A stretch of DNA of 64,000 bases from Streptomyces cellostaticus (GCF_023630175.1 NZ_JALLIN010000020.1:1-64000), one strand, 5' to 3'. Counted from the stretch's first letter, positions 11,959 to 22,677 are shown. The notes: generated by a model from the sequence alone, not told the origin. Numbers and translations are program-made.

Positions 11959-12578
11959 CGCGCGTCCCCTTCCAGGGCGGGCGCCGGGGGCTTCACCAGG
12001 TCGCTGCCCAGCGCGGCCGCGGACGGCCGGGGGGTCCCGTACCGGTGCTCGAGCGACTCGCGGGCGATCTTCTCCTGGAGCTTGAGGATGCCCTGGAGCA
12101 GCGCCTCGGGGCGCGGCGGGCAGCCCGGTACGTACACGTCGACCGGGATGATCTGGTCGACGCCCTTGGTGACGGAGTAGGAGTCCCAGTAGGGGCCGCC
12201 GCAGTTGGAGCAGGCACCGAAGGAGATGACGTACTTCGGCTCCGGCATCTGCTCGTAGAGGCGCTTCACGGCGGGGGCCATCTTGTCCGTCACCGTTCCC
12301 GAGACGACCATCAGGTCGGCCTGGCGGGGGCCCGGCGCGAAGGGGATGACACCGAGGCGGATGAAGTCGTGGCGGGCCATCGACGCGGCGATGAACTCGA
12401 TCGCGCAGCAGGCGAGGCCGAAGTTGAACACCCACAGCGAGTAGCGGCGGCCCCAGTTCAGGACCACCTTCATCGGCTCGGGGGCGAGCCGGGCGAGGGC
12501 GCCCAGCCGCTTGGGCTCCGGAAGCAGGACGGGCTCCGCGGCGGTCGGGTTCTCCGTGGCGGACGGGTTCACGTCCAT
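11955..12578 (-). CDS. nuoB: NADH-quinone oxidoreductase subunit B, cluster N2 (partial second operon)
   Basis: This subunit carries N2, the final [4Fe-4S] cluster that reduces quinone. The 207-aa protein keeps all four ligands: the adjacent pair C57-C58 in [11 protein letters not shown]123 in [12 protein letters not shown], and C153 in [11 protein letters not shown]. An extra cysteine follows C123 (CSNC), unlike the CASSGG of the complete-operon copy. About 30 extra residues precede the core. The ATG start lies inside the end of nuoA (10-base overlap), and its stop overlaps the nuoC start. In canonical complex I, NuoD covers N2 and forms the quinone site with it; here no nuoD is encoded beside it. 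Confidence 0.94.
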
Positions 12579-12985
12579 GCCAGCACCCCCTTCTTGTAGG
12601 CGTACAGCAGGCCGACGGCCAGGAAGCCGAGGAAGATGAACATCTCCACGAGGGTGGTCGCGCCGTAGCCGGGGGCGGCGAAGATCGTCGCCCACGGGAA
12701 CAGGAAGATCGAGTCGACCGCGAAGATCACGTAGAGGAAGGCGTAGACGTAGTAGCGGACCTGGGTGTGGGCCCAGCCCTCGCCGACGGGGTCGACGCCG
12801 CACTCGTAGGTGAGCAGCTTCTCCGGGGTGGGCACCACCGGGCGCAGCAGCCGGCCGGCGCCGAAGGCGACCGCGACGAAGAGCACGCCGATGAGCGCGA
12901 GCAGTCCCACGACCGAGTAGGACCGGAAGTAGCCGGCCGCGACGTCCGCCGCGGCGACCGTCGAGTCCCCCAACGTCTCCCGCAC
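12569..12985 (-). CDS. nuoA: NADH-quinone oxidoreductase subunit A (partial second operon)
   Basis: This is a three-span membrane subunit, the first gene of the partial complex I operon. The 138-aa protein carries the conserved loop [16 protein letters not shown] (TM1-2 loop with the ECG motif near the quinone channel) and the TM2 sequence [12 protein letters not shown], whose acidic residue is on the proton path. The GTG at 12985 is preceded by a GAGGCGG-like ribosome site. It is divergent from the histidine kinase gene, with 236 bases between the starts, so the two-component system may control this operon. The match to the family is clear. Confidence 0.92.
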   Translation of the reverse strand: MRETLGDSTVAAADVAAGYFRSYSVVGLLALIGVLFVAVAFGAGRLLRPVVPTPEKLLTYECGVDPVGEGWAHTQVRYYVYAFLYVIFAVDSIFLFPWATIFAAPGYGATTLVEMFIFLGFLAVGLLYAYKKGVLAWT

Positions 12986-13077
12986 CGTCCGCCTCGCTCC
13001 CTGACCTCATGACCTTGGTGAACCCGGTGCAGTGCACCCCTGCGCCGCGACCTGATTCGAGGATCTGTACGCACGGG

Positions 13078-13106
13078 AGTCTAGGCCCTGATAAAGACAC
13101 GGTAAG
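13078..13106 (-). promoter_or_regulatory. Possible promoter of the partial nuo operon
   Basis: Read on the minus strand, a -10 like TAGACT (13078-13083) is preceded by TTACCG at 16 bases. The start of transcription would fall near 13070, leaving a leader of about 85 bases before nuoA. The same intergenic region holds a perfect 6-1-6 palindrome GGTGCA-G-TGCACC at 13026-13038 inside that leader. No Rex-type site is seen here. Confidence 0.35.
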
Positions 13107-13221
13107 CAGCCCGTCACGGTATGGGACCCGGGGACCGGGCGGGGAGGTGGGGTTTTCCCCAGGGAACGGGGGCGGTGGACCGCATGGCACGAGGGATGCC
13201 CGGCACGGCAGGCTGGCCGGC

Positions 13222-14418
13222 ATGACCGTTTCCGCCTCCGCCACCGACCGGACCGAAGGTTCCGGCCGGCCTGCGTCCGACCGCCTGCCGCCCGCCCGTG
13301 TCGCCCTCGACGCGCGCACCTGGAAGGAGGTCGCGCACCTCCTGCTGAACCTGCCGGTGGCGCTGTTCGGCTTCACGTACGTGTTCACGGTGGTGCTCGT
13401 CAGTGGAGTCCTCACCCTCACGGTGGTCGGGCTGCCGCTGCTGGCCGTCTGCCTGCTGGGGGCCCGGCAGCTCGGCAAGCTGGAACGGAGCCGGGCCCGG
13501 GCGCTGCTCGGGGTGCGGGTGGACGAGCCGTCGCCGCTGCCGCTCGGCCGGGGCGGAGGGATGTTCCAGCGGCTGTGGCTGGCGCTGAAGGACCCGGTGG
13601 GCTGGCGGACGCTGCTGTACGACCTCATCCGGCTGCCCTGGGGCATCCTCACCTTCTGCGCCGTGCTGCCCTCGCTGTTCGTGCTGTGGCCGGTGCTGCC
13701 GTTCGTCGCGCGGTGGCTGACCAACGTGGACCGGGCGATGGTGCGGGGACTGCTGTCGCCCTCGGACGAGCTGGAGCGGCGCATCGCCGAGCTGGAGTCG
13801 GACCGCGGGGTCGTGGTCGACACCGCGGCCGCCGACCTGCGCCGCATCGAGCGCGACCTGCACGACGGGGCGCAGGCCCGGCTGGTCAACCTCGCCATGG
13901 GCCTGGGTCTGGCGAAGGAGAAGCTGCTGGAGGATCCCGACTCGGCGGCCGCGATGGTGGACGAGGCGCACGGCGAGGTGAAGCTCGCGCTGCAGGAGCT
14001 GCGCGACCTGGCCCGGGGCATCCACCCCGCGGTGCTGACCGACCGCGGCCTGGACGCGGCCCTGTCCGCCGTCGCCTCCCGCTGCACGGTCCCGGTCAAG
14101 GTGACGGCCGACCTGCCGACCCGGCCCGCCCCGGCCATCGAGGGCATCGCCTACTTCACCGTCTCCGAGCTGCTGCAGAACATCAGCAAGCACAGCCGGG
14201 CCCGCTCCGCCTCGGTCGACGTCTGGCGGGCCGAGGACCGGCTCCTCGTCCAGGTCCGGGACGACGGCGTCGGCGGCGCCCGGCTGGAGAGGGGCAGCGG
14301 CATGCGGGGGCTGGCGGGGCGGCTGGGCGCGGTGGACGGCCTGTTCGTGGTCGACTCCCCCGCCGGCGGCCCGACGGTGGTCACCGCGGAGCTGCCCTGG
14401 CGGGACCGCGAGGAATAG
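13222..14418 (+). CDS. Membrane sensor histidine kinase A
   Basis: This is a histidine kinase of a two-component system. Residues about 40-85 and 130-165 are hydrophobic and form the membrane sensor domain of the PF13796 type (short loops, no large external domain). The dimerisation box [31 protein letters not shown] places the phosphorylated histidine at H214. The HATPase_c part follows, with N-box ENISKHS-like sequence ([11 protein letters not shown]) and the glycine box DDGVGG. The length is 398 aa. I chose ATG 13222 because the frame upstream reads as non-coding, although no good ribosome site is visible. It lies upstream of a second kinase and a response regulator and divergent from nuoA, so sensing of membrane redox state is plausible but unproven. 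Confidence 0.88.
   Translation: MTVSASATDRTEGSGRPASDRLPPARVALDARTWKEVAHLLLNLPVALFGFTYVFTVVLVSGVLTLTVVGLPLLAVCLLGARQLGKLERSRARALLGVRVDEPSPLPLGRGGGMFQRLWLALKDPVGWRTLLYDLIRLPWGILTFCAVLPSLFVLWPVLPFVARWLTNVDRAMVRGLLSPSDELERRIAELESDRGVVVDTAAADLRRIERDLHDGAQARLVNLAMGLGLAKEKLLEDPDSAAAMVDEAHGEVKLALQELRDLARGIHPAVLTDRGLDAALSAVASRCTVPVKVTADLPTRPAPAIEGIAYFTVSELLQNISKHSRARSASVDVWRAEDRLLVQVRDDGVGGARLERGSGMRGLAGRLGAVDGLFVVDSPAGGPTVVTAELPWRDREE
13789..14280 (+). repeat. Near-identical kinase core, copy 1
   Basis: This 492-bp stretch of kinase A matches 15346-15837 of kinase B at a constant offset of 1557 bases with no gaps. Within it, about 14109-14280 and 13990-14094 look identical base for base, including third codon positions, while flanking sequence is strongly diverged. 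Confidence 0.85.
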
Positions 14419-14601
14419 CCGCCACGTCCCGACCGCCGTGCCGTGCCGCGGCGCCCCGCCGGGCCCGCACCCGCGCGGCGTGGTGGGGAAAACCCCCGGT
14501 TCGAGACGCCGACGGCCCGCATGGTCCCCGGGGCCGCGGCCCGTCACTGTGGACACACGGTCGCAGCAGCGCCGCCAGGACGAGGAGAACGGACGACACC
14601 G

Positions 14602-15966
14602 ATGGCCACGGAGTACGGACAGGGGTACGGGCGGGGACACGGGCACCCCGCCGGATCCGGCTTCCCCGCCCACGACGGGGAGCGGCGCCACCGGCTGCCC
14701 GCCGCTCTGCGGGCGCCCGTCGAGGCGCGGAGCCGGTGCGAGTTCGGCTACGTGCTGCTGAGCCTGCCGATCGCGATCGTGTTGTTCTCCTGGGCTGTCA
14801 CCATGGTGTCGCTCGGCGCGGGCCTGCTCATCACCTTCCTCGGGGTCCCGGTGCTGGCGGCGGCGCTCGCCGGCTGCCGCGGCTTCGGTGTCCTGGAACG
14901 CACGCGCGCGCGTGCGCTGCTGGGGCTGGAGGTGGCCGACCCGGGGCCGCTGCGGGCGGCCGGTCCGGGGGCGTTCGCGTGGATGGGCGCGGTGCTGAAG
15001 AGCGGTGCGTCGTGGCGCCACCTGCTGTACGCGCTGCTGCAGTTCCCCTGGGCGGTGTTCTCGTTCGTCGTGGCGCTGCCCCTCTGGACGGCGGGCTGGG
15101 CGCTGCTGACGTATCCGCTGTGGTTCTGGGTGTTCCCGATGTACGCCGGGCAGGGCGGCCTCCAGCTCTACGGCGACGCGCACCACAGCGTCTACCTCGA
15201 CAACGCTTTCGAGATCATCGTGACGGCCCTGGTGGGTCTGGTGCTCACCCTGACCACGCCGTGGATCGTGCGGGGCCTCGTGACGGTGGACGGGTTGCTG
15301 GTGCGCGGGCTGCTGGGGCCGTCGCGGCTGTCGGCGCGGGTCGTGGAGCTGGAGTCGGACCGGGGGGTCGTGGTCGACACCGCGGCCGCCGACCTGCGCC
15401 GCATCGAGCGCGACCTGCACGACGGGGCGCAGGCCCGGCTGGTCAGCCTCGCGATGGACCTGGGGCTGGCGAAGGAGAAGCTGCGGGAGGACCCGCGGGA
15501 GGCGGCCCGCATGGTGGACGAGGCGCACGGCGAGGTGAAGACGGCCCTGCAGGAGCTGCGCGACCTGGCCCGGGGCATCCACCCCGCGGTGCTGACCGAC
15601 CGCGGCCTGGACGCGGCCCTGTCCGCCGTCGCCTCCCGCTGCACGGTCCCGGTGCGGGTGGAGGTCGACCTGCCGACCCGGCCCGCCCCGGCCATCGAGG
15701 GCATCGCCTACTTCACCGTCTCCGAGCTGCTGCAGAACATCAGCAAGCACAGCCGGGCCCGCTCCGCCTCGGTCGACGTCTGGCGGGCCGAGGACCGGCT
15801 CCTCGTCCAGGTCCGGGACGACGGCGTCGGCGGCGCCGACGCGGTCCGGGGCTCGGGACTGGCCGGACTGGCGGGCCGCCTGGACGCGGTGGACGGTGTC
15901 CTGGTCGTGGACTCACCGGTGGGCGGCCCCACCCGGGTGATCGCCGAGCTGCCCTGGCGCGGCTGA
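14602..15966 (+). CDS. Membrane sensor histidine kinase B
   Basis: This is a second histidine kinase of the same local system, 454 aa. The N-terminal part has a His/Gly-rich head (1-30), hydrophobic spans at about 48-92 and 140-180, and an extra span near 203-225 that kinase A lacks. In between is a short exposed loop (YAGQGGLQLYGDAHHSVYLD). H273 in [16 protein letters not shown] is the phospho-acceptor. The ATPase domain ends in DDGVGGADAVRGSGLAGL. Its catalytic half is nearly the same DNA as in kinase A, but the sensor halves differ, so the pair probably reads two signals into one regulator. The start is ATG 14602, 183 bases after kinase A ends; AGGAG lies a little far upstream. Confidence 0.88.
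   Translation: MATEYGQGYGRGHGHPAGSGFPAHDGERRHRLPAALRAPVEARSRCEFGYVLLSLPIAIVLFSWAVTMVSLGAGLLITFLGVPVLAAALAGCRGFGVLERTRARALLGLEVADPGPLRAAGPGAFAWMGAVLKSGASWRHLLYALLQFPWAVFSFVVALPLWTAGWALLTYPLWFWVFPMYAGQGGLQLYGDAHHSVYLDNAFEIIVTALVGLVLTLTTPWIVRGLVTVDGLLVRGLLGPSRLSARVVELESDRGVVVDTAAADLRRIERDLHDGAQARLVSLAMDLGLAKEKLREDPREAARMVDEAHGEVKTALQELRDLARGIHPAVLTDRGLDAALSAVASRCTVPVRVEVDLPTRPAPAIEGIAYFTVSELLQNISKHSRARSASVDVWRAEDRLLVQVRDDGVGGADAVRGSGLAGLAGRLDAVDGVLVVDSPVGGPTRVIAELPWRG
15346..15837 (+). repeat. Near-identical kinase core, copy 2
   Basis: This is the partner of 13789-14280 (offset 1557, no indels). The identity stops sharply at the DDGVGGA codons at the right edge and at the ELESDRG codons at the left edge. 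Confidence 0.85.
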
Positions 15967-16215
15967 GCGGTCGCGGCCCGGCCGCGCGGGAGCGGGCGGC
16001 CCGGCGGGAGCGGGCGGCCCGGCGAAGGCGGTCACGGCCGGGCCGGGCGAAGGAGGTCGCTCCGGGCGGGACGGGCGCCGTGGACGCGGGGGCGCTGTGG
16101 ACGCGGGCGGGGCGGCGACCGCGCGGCGCAGGGCTGTTCGCCCCGCTCCTGGGCGCGCCGCCCCGAAAGCTGGAATGCTTGACCCCCGAACGAGACGCCG
16201 TCGGAAGGTCGGGCT

Positions 16216-16905
16216 GTGGGGGGCCGGGAGATCGTGGAGAACAGGGTGCGGGTGGTCATCGCCGAGGACTCGGTGCTGCTCAGGGAGGGCCTGACCCGGT
16301 TGCTGACCGACCGCGGGCACGACGTCGTGGCCGGCGTCGGGGACGCGGAGGCGCTGCTCAAGACCATCGCCGACCTGGACGCGCAGGGTGACCTGCCCGA
16401 TGTGGTCGTGGCGGACGTACGGATGCCGCCGACCCACACCGACGAGGGGGTGCGGGCGGCCGTTCGGCTGCGCAGGACGCATCCGGGGCTCGGTGTGCTG
16501 GTGCTGTCGCAGTACGTGGAGGAGCGGTACGCCACCGAACTGCTGGCCGGCTCCAGCCGGGGCGTCGGCTACCTGCTCAAGGACCGGGTCGCCGAGGTGC
16601 GGGAGTTCGTCGACGCGGTGGTGCGGGTCGCCGGCGGCGGTACGGCGCTGGATCCGGAGGTCGTCGCGCAGTTGCTCGGGCGCAGCCGCAAGCAGGACGT
16701 GCTCGCCGGGCTCACCCCGCGGGAACGCGAGGTGCTGGGCCTGATGGCGGAGGGCCGGACGAACTCGGCCGTCGCAAGGCAGCTCGTGGTCAGCGACGGG
16801 GCCGTGGAGAAGCACGTCAGCAACATCTTCCTGAAGCTCGGGCTGTCCCCGAGCGACGGCGACCACCGGCGTGTTCTGGCCGTTCTGACCTATCTGAACT
16901 CGTGA
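16216..16905 (+). CDS. LuxR-family (NarL-type) response regulator
   Basis: This is the DNA-binding response regulator for the two preceding kinases. The receiver domain has the acidic pair E17-D18, phospho-acceptor D67 in [16 protein letters not shown], and the lysine of GYLLKDR. The C-terminal LuxR helix-turn-helix reads [45 protein letters not shown]. It is 229 aa, normal for NarL-type regulators. The GTG at 16216 is favoured because GGAAGG lies seven bases before it; a GTG six codons later is an alternative. The 249-bp gap before it contains two tandem copies of an 18-bp GC-rich unit near 15987. Likely targets are the adjacent nuo and kor genes (inference). Confidence 0.92.
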   Translation: MGGREIVENRVRVVIAEDSVLLREGLTRLLTDRGHDVVAGVGDAEALLKTIADLDAQGDLPDVVVADVRMPPTHTDEGVRAAVRLRRTHPGLGVLVLSQYVEERYATELLAGSSRGVGYLLKDRVAEVREFVDAVVRVAGGGTALDPEVVAQLLGRSRKQDVLAGLTPREREVLGLMAEGRTNSAVARQLVVSDGAVEKHVSNIFLKLGLSPSDGDHRRVLAVLTYLNS

Positions 16906-16942
16906 CGGACCGACACTTGTCAGCAGGGTGTCAGTCGGTCCG
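16906..16942 (+). terminator. Hairpin directly after the response regulator
   Basis: A 9-bp outer stem (CGGACCGAC at 16906 with GTCGGTCCG at 16934), continued by an ACAC/GTGT inner pairing, begins right after the stop codon. It probably ends the kinase-regulator transcript before korA. Confidence 0.65.
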
Positions 16943-17200
16943 GCTTCTGTGGAGTCGGTACCCGGGTGGAGGAGGGCCGAAGGAAGGAACCCGAAAGGCG
17001 CACAGGCACGGGCGAGCCGGTTGACCGTTGCTTGAGCGGCGCGAGGAACCATGAGAATCCAGCGCGACGGGACGTCTTGAAACGCCGTCCATCATGCGGA
17101 TGGCCGCCGGAGGGCGACCCTGAGCGACGTAGGGTTGATTCTGGGATGGTCCGTGGGACGACCATTCCCCGGACAGCCGCCTCGAAGGAGGTCCAGTTCA

Positions 17201-19121
<1,921 letters not shown>

Positions 19122-19129
<8 letters not shown>

Positions 19130-20183
19130 CGCCACCAACGGACTGCTGCAGTTGGTCCCCAAGGCCGAGGCGCGGCAGTCGATGAAGGACTTCAAGTCCG
19201 ACCAGGAGGTGCGCTGGTGCCCGGGCTGCGGCGACTACGCGATCCTGGCCGCGGTCCAGGGCTTCATGCCCGAACTCGGGCTGGCCAGGGAGAACATCGT
19301 CTTCGTCTCCGGCATCGGCTGCTCCTCCCGTTTCCCGTACTACATGAACACCTACGGGATGCACTCCATCCACGGCCGCGCCCCGGCGATCGCCACCGGC
19401 CTCGCCGCGTCCCGCCGCGACCTGAGCGTGTGGGTGGTCACCGGTGACGGCGACGCCCTCTCGATCGGCGGCAACCACCTCATCCACGCCCTGCGCCGCA
19501 ACGTCAACCTGAAGATCCTGCTGTTCAACAACCGGATCTACGGCCTGACCAAGGGCCAGTACAGCCCGACCTCCGAGATCGGCAAGATCACCAAGTCGAC
19601 GCCGATGGGCTCGCTGGACGCCCCGTTCAACCCCGTCTCCCTGGCGATCGGCGCGGAGGCGTCCTTCGTCGCCCGGACCATCGACTCCGACCGCAAGCAC
19701 CTCACCGAGGTGCTGCGTGCGGCCGCCGACCACCCGGGCACGGCCCTGATCGAGATCTACCAGAACTGCAACATCTTCAACGACGGCGCCTTCGACGCCC
19801 TGAAGGACCGGCAGCGGGCCGAGGAGGCCCTGATCCGCCTGGAGCACGGGCAGCAGATCCGCTTCGGCGCCGACGGGTCGCGCGGGGTCGTGCGCGACGG
19901 GCAGACCGGCGATCTGAAGGTGGTGACGGTGACCGCGCAGAACGAGGCGGACGTCCTGGTGCACGACGCCCACTCCGCGTCCCCCACCACCGCCTTCGCC
20001 CTCTCCCGGCTCGCCGACCCCGACACCCTGCACCACACCCCGATCGGCGTGTTCCGCTCGGTCGAGCGGCCGGTCTACGACACCGAGATGGCCGACCAGC
20101 TCGACTCGGCGATCGAGCAGCACGGCAAGGGCGACCTGTCCGCCCTGCTGGCCGGCGGTGACACCTGGACGGTCGTCGGGTGA
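19122..20183 (+). CDS. korB: 2-oxoacid:ferredoxin oxidoreductase, beta subunit
   Basis: This is the catalytic partner of KorA. It binds thiamine diphosphate and a [4Fe-4S] cluster that passes electrons to ferredoxin. The TPP motif GDGDALSIGGNH is at residues 108-119. The cluster ligands are C33 and C36 (WCPGCGDY), C67 (GIGCSSR) and C216 (YQNCNIFND), matching the four cysteines of the PFOR-type beta chain. It is 353 aa, normal length. The ATG lies within the end of korA, so the two subunits are coupled. A strong hairpin at 20207 ends the unit inside the 3' end of the opposing regulator gene. Confidence 0.95.
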
Positions 20184-20202
20184 CGAGCGTCCCGTTCGGG
20201 CA

Positions 20203-20613
20203 CTAGGAGGCCCGGGACCCGAGGTCCCGGGCCTCGTCGTATGCCAGCCGGGCCCGCTCCACCTCGTCCATGCGCTCGTGCGTCCACCGGGCGAGGGAAC
20301 GGACCTGCCGCGCCGCCTCCTGTCCGAGACCGGTGAGCGAGTAGTCCACACGGGGCGGGATCACCGGCTTGGCGTCCCGGTGGACGAGTCCGTCGCGCTC
20401 CAGGGTCTGCAGGGTCTGGGTCAGCATCTTCTCGCTCACCCCCCGGCCGCCGTAGCGCCCGATCGCCCGGCGCAGCTCGCCGAAGCGGTACGGCCGCTCC
20501 AGCAGCTCGATCAGCACGAGAACTCCCCAGCGGCTGGTGAGGTGCTCGAGGACGAGGCGGTACGGGCACTGGGCCTCGGCCTCCGCGGCGGCCACCCTCT
20601 CACTTACTCCCAT
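20203..20613 (-). CDS. HxlR-family regulator (QorR/YtfH-like)
   Basis: This is a winged-helix regulator of the HxlR family, 136 aa. The core has CPYRLVLEHLTSRWGVLVLIELLERPYRFGELRRAIGRYGGRGVSEKMLTQTLQTLERDGLVHR. A single cysteine, C16, sits where YodB/QorR-type regulators carry their redox-sensing cysteine. It is divergent from a QorB-like reductase, the same pairing as ytfH-ytfG in E. coli and qorR-qor2 in corynebacteria, so it probably represses that gene until quinone or electrophile stress modifies C16. A 25-bp palindrome begins four bases before its start codon, suggesting autoregulation. Its last codons double as a terminator stem. Confidence 0.9.
   Translation of the reverse strand: MGVSERVAAAEAEAQCPYRLVLEHLTSRWGVLVLIELLERPYRFGELRRAIGRYGGRGVSEKMLTQTLQTLERDGLVHRDAKPVIPPRVDYSLTGLGQEAARQVRSLARWTHERMDEVERARLAYDEARDLGSRAS
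20207..20235. terminator. Terminator embedded in the end of the HxlR gene
   Basis: A perfect 13-bp stem (20207-20219 with 20223-20235) with a three-base CGA loop lies just beyond korB. It is within the coding end of the opposing regulator gene, whose stop is at 20203-20205. It can stop transcription from both sides. Confidence 0.75.
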
Positions 20614-20616
20614 GCC

Positions 20617-20641
20617 AGTACCTTACTCCAAAGTGGGTACT
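20617..20641. promoter_or_regulatory. Palindromic operator between regulator and qorB-like gene
   Basis: Arms AGTACC and GGTACT, perfect complements, are separated by 13 bases. The site ends four bases before the ATG of the HxlR regulator and so covers its ribosome site, and it lies 84 bases upstream of the qorB-like start. The spacing suits a dimeric winged-helix repressor. Confidence 0.6.
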
Positions 20642-20724
20642 TTCGCTTGGTTAGCGCCTTTCTTAGGGTTAGTGGCAGACATACGGAGTCACCGACGGAC
20701 GCACCCACAAGGAGACCGCACACC

Positions 20725-21579
20725 ATGAGCATCGTCGTCACCGGAGCCACCGGACACCTCGGCCGCCACGTCGTGGAGCAGTTGCTGGAGAGGGTTCCCG
20801 CCGCGGACATCACCGCCGTCGTGCGCGACGAGGCGAGGGCCGCCGGCCTCGCCGGCCGCGGGGTCCGGCTCGCCGTGGCCGACTACAACGCACCCGAGAC
20901 CTTCGACGGCCTGTTCCAGGCCGGCGACCGGGTCCTGCTGGTCTCCGGCACCGAGTTCGACCGGGGCCGGGCCCGGCAGCACCAGGTCGTCATCGACGCC
21001 GCCCGGACCGCCGGCGTCGCGCTGCTGGCGTACACCAGCGCCCCGGGCACCCTCTCGGCGGCGCTCGCCGACGACCACCGCGCCACCGAGGCGGCGCTGC
21101 TCGCCTCCGGCCTGCCCTACAGCCTGCTGCGCAACGGCTGGTACCACGAGAACTACACCGAGAACCTCGCCCCGGTGCTGGAGCACGGCGTGGTCGTCCA
21201 GGCCGCCGGCGACGGCCGGGTCTCCTCGGCCTCCCGTGCCGACTACGCGGCCGCCGCGGTGGCGGTGCTGACCGGCGAAGGGCACGAGAACTCCACCTAC
21301 GAGCTGGGCGGCGACGAGGCGTGGAGCTTCGCCGAGTACGCGGCCGAGCTGAGCCGGCAGACCGGCCGGGAGATCGGCTACACCCCGGTTCCGGTGCAGA
21401 CGCTGGAGTCCGTCCTGGCCGGCGCCGGGGTGCCCGGGCCGCTGGCCGCGATGCTGGCCGGGGTGGACGCCTCGATCGAGAAGGGCGAACTGGTCGTCCC
21501 CACCGGCGACCTCTCCCGCCTGACGGGTCGTCCGACCACCCCGCTCGCCGAGGCCGTCGCCGCCGCTCTGGCGGCCTGA
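20725..21579 (+). CDS. qorB: NAD(P)H:quinone oxidoreductase type 2, QorB-like SDR
   Basis: This is an atypical short-chain dehydrogenase that reduces quinones with NADPH, 284 aa. The N-terminal Rossmann motif is VVTGATGHLGRHVVEQLLE. Downstream it matches the E. coli QorB pattern closely: LLAYTSAPG, LLRNGWYHENYTENLAPVLEHGVVVQAAGDGRVSSASRADYAAAAVAVLT and YELGGDEAWSF. No YxxxK catalytic pair is expected in this subfamily. AAGGAG at 20709 sits ten bases before the ATG. It is divergent from the HxlR regulator, with a shared operator region. Likely role: detoxifying quinones or electrophiles, possibly balancing the menaquinone pool made by nearby genes (inference). Confidence 0.9.
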   Translation: MSIVVTGATGHLGRHVVEQLLERVPAADITAVVRDEARAAGLAGRGVRLAVADYNAPETFDGLFQAGDRVLLVSGTEFDRGRARQHQVVIDAARTAGVALLAYTSAPGTLSAALADDHRATEAALLASGLPYSLLRNGWYHENYTENLAPVLEHGVVVQAAGDGRVSSASRADYAAAAVAVLTGEGHENSTYELGGDEAWSFAEYAAELSRQTGREIGYTPVPVQTLESVLAGAGVPGPLAAMLAGVDASIEKGELVVPTGDLSRLTGRPTTPLAEAVAAALAA

Positions 21580-21613
21580 ACCCCGCCGCACGCATCCCCA
21601 CGAGACCGGCGCG

Positions 21614-21657
21614 CCCGTCTGTCATGACCGTATGGCGATACGGGCATGACAGACGGG
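21614..21657. terminator. 44-bp near-perfect hairpin upstream of rarD
   Basis: Outer arms CCCGTCTGTCATG and CATGACAGACGGG pair over 13 bp. After one A/G mismatch an inner stem CCGTAT/ATACGG closes on a GGCG loop, giving 19 bp of pairing. It lies 34 bases past the qorB-like gene and 57 bases before rarD. It may be a terminator or, given its less GC-rich and highly regular form, an operator for rarD. Confidence 0.6.
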
Positions 21658-21714
21658 CCCGCCCGGCGCTACCTTCTTCCTCGCACACGTGGCTGAGGCG
21701 AGAAGGAGGGGCCC

Positions 21715-22677
21715 ATGGCCGGGACGTCCAGCGGAGAGCACCGGACAGGCCTGGTGAACGGTTTCGCCGCGTACGGGATGTGGGGCCTGGTCCCCCTGTT
21801 CTGGCCGTTGCTGAAGCCCGCCGGAGCCATGGAGATCCTGGCCCACCGCATGGTGTGGTCCCTCGTCCTCGTCGGCGCCGCCCTGCTCGCCGTGCGCCGC
21901 TGGGCCTGGGCCGGTCAGTTGCTGCGGCAGCCCCGGCGGCTGGCGCTGGTCGTGGTGGCCGCCGCCGTCATCACCGTGAACTGGGGCGTCTACATATGGG
22001 CCGTGAACTCCGGCCACGTGGTCGAGGCGTCCCTCGGGTACTTCATCAATCCCCTGGTGACCATCGCGATGGGCGTGCTGCTCCTCAAGGAGCGGCTGCG
22101 GCCCGCGCAGTGGGCCGCGGTCGGGGTCGGCCTCGCCGCCGTCGTGGTCCTGACCGTCGGCTACGGCCGGCCGCCGTGGATCTCGCTCTGCCTGGCGTTC
22201 TCGTTCGCCACCTACGGGCTGGTGAAGAAGAAGGTGGCCCTCGGCGGCGTCGAGTCGCTGGCCGCCGAGACCGCCGTCCAGTTCGTGCCCGCGCTCGGCT
22301 ACCTGGTCTGGCTCGGTGCGAACGGCGGGTCCACCTTCACGACCGCCGGCGCCGGCCACTCCCTGCTGCTCGCCTCGACCGGCGTCGTCACCGCGCTGCC
22401 ACTGGTCTGCTTCGGCGCGGCGGCGATCCGGGTGCCGCTGTCCACGCTGGGACTGCTGCAGTACCTGGCCCCGGTCTTCCAGTTCCTGCTCGGCATCCTC
22501 TACTTCCACGAGGCGATGCCGCCCGAGCGCTGGGCCGGCTTCGCCCTGGTGTGGCTGGCGCTGGGCCTGCTCACCTGGGACGCCCTGCACACCGCCCGGA
22601 GGTCCCGGGTGGTCGCCGTGTCGCCGCTCGTCGAGGCCGCCGACCCCGCTCGGGTGGACGTCCCCCGCGTCGGTTGA
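21715..22677 (+). CDS. rarD: RarD protein, EamA-family transporter
   Basis: This is an inner membrane protein of the drug/metabolite transporter superfamily with ten predicted spans, 320 aa. The start GLVNGFAAYGMWGLVPLFWPLLK and the motif AHRMVWSLVLV are diagnostic for RarD. The two EamA halves are visible, with VNWGVYIWAVNSGHVVEASLGYFINPLVTI in the first and LLQYLAPVFQFLLGILYFHE in the second. RarD proteins are linked to chloramphenicol sensitivity in some bacteria, but their substrate is not settled. A strong AGGAGGGG ribosome site precedes the ATG. It seems monocistronic, with a large hairpin upstream. Confidence 0.92.
   Translation: MAGTSSGEHRTGLVNGFAAYGMWGLVPLFWPLLKPAGAMEILAHRMVWSLVLVGAALLAVRRWAWAGQLLRQPRRLALVVVAAAVITVNWGVYIWAVNSGHVVEASLGYFINPLVTIAMGVLLLKERLRPAQWAAVGVGLAAVVVLTVGYGRPPWISLCLAFSFATYGLVKKKVALGGVESLAAETAVQFVPALGYLVWLGANGGSTFTTAGAGHSLLLASTGVVTALPLVCFGAAAIRVPLSTLGLLQYLAPVFQFLLGILYFHEAMPPERWAGFALVWLALGLLTWDALHTARRSRVVAVSPLVEAADPARVDVPRVG

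Noticed and set aside
13026..13038. A Rex or other known regulator site at GGTGCA-G-TGCACC ahead of the partial nuo operon
   Set aside because: It lacks the TGTGAA/TTCACA arms; the palindrome is real but short and matches no regulator I can name.
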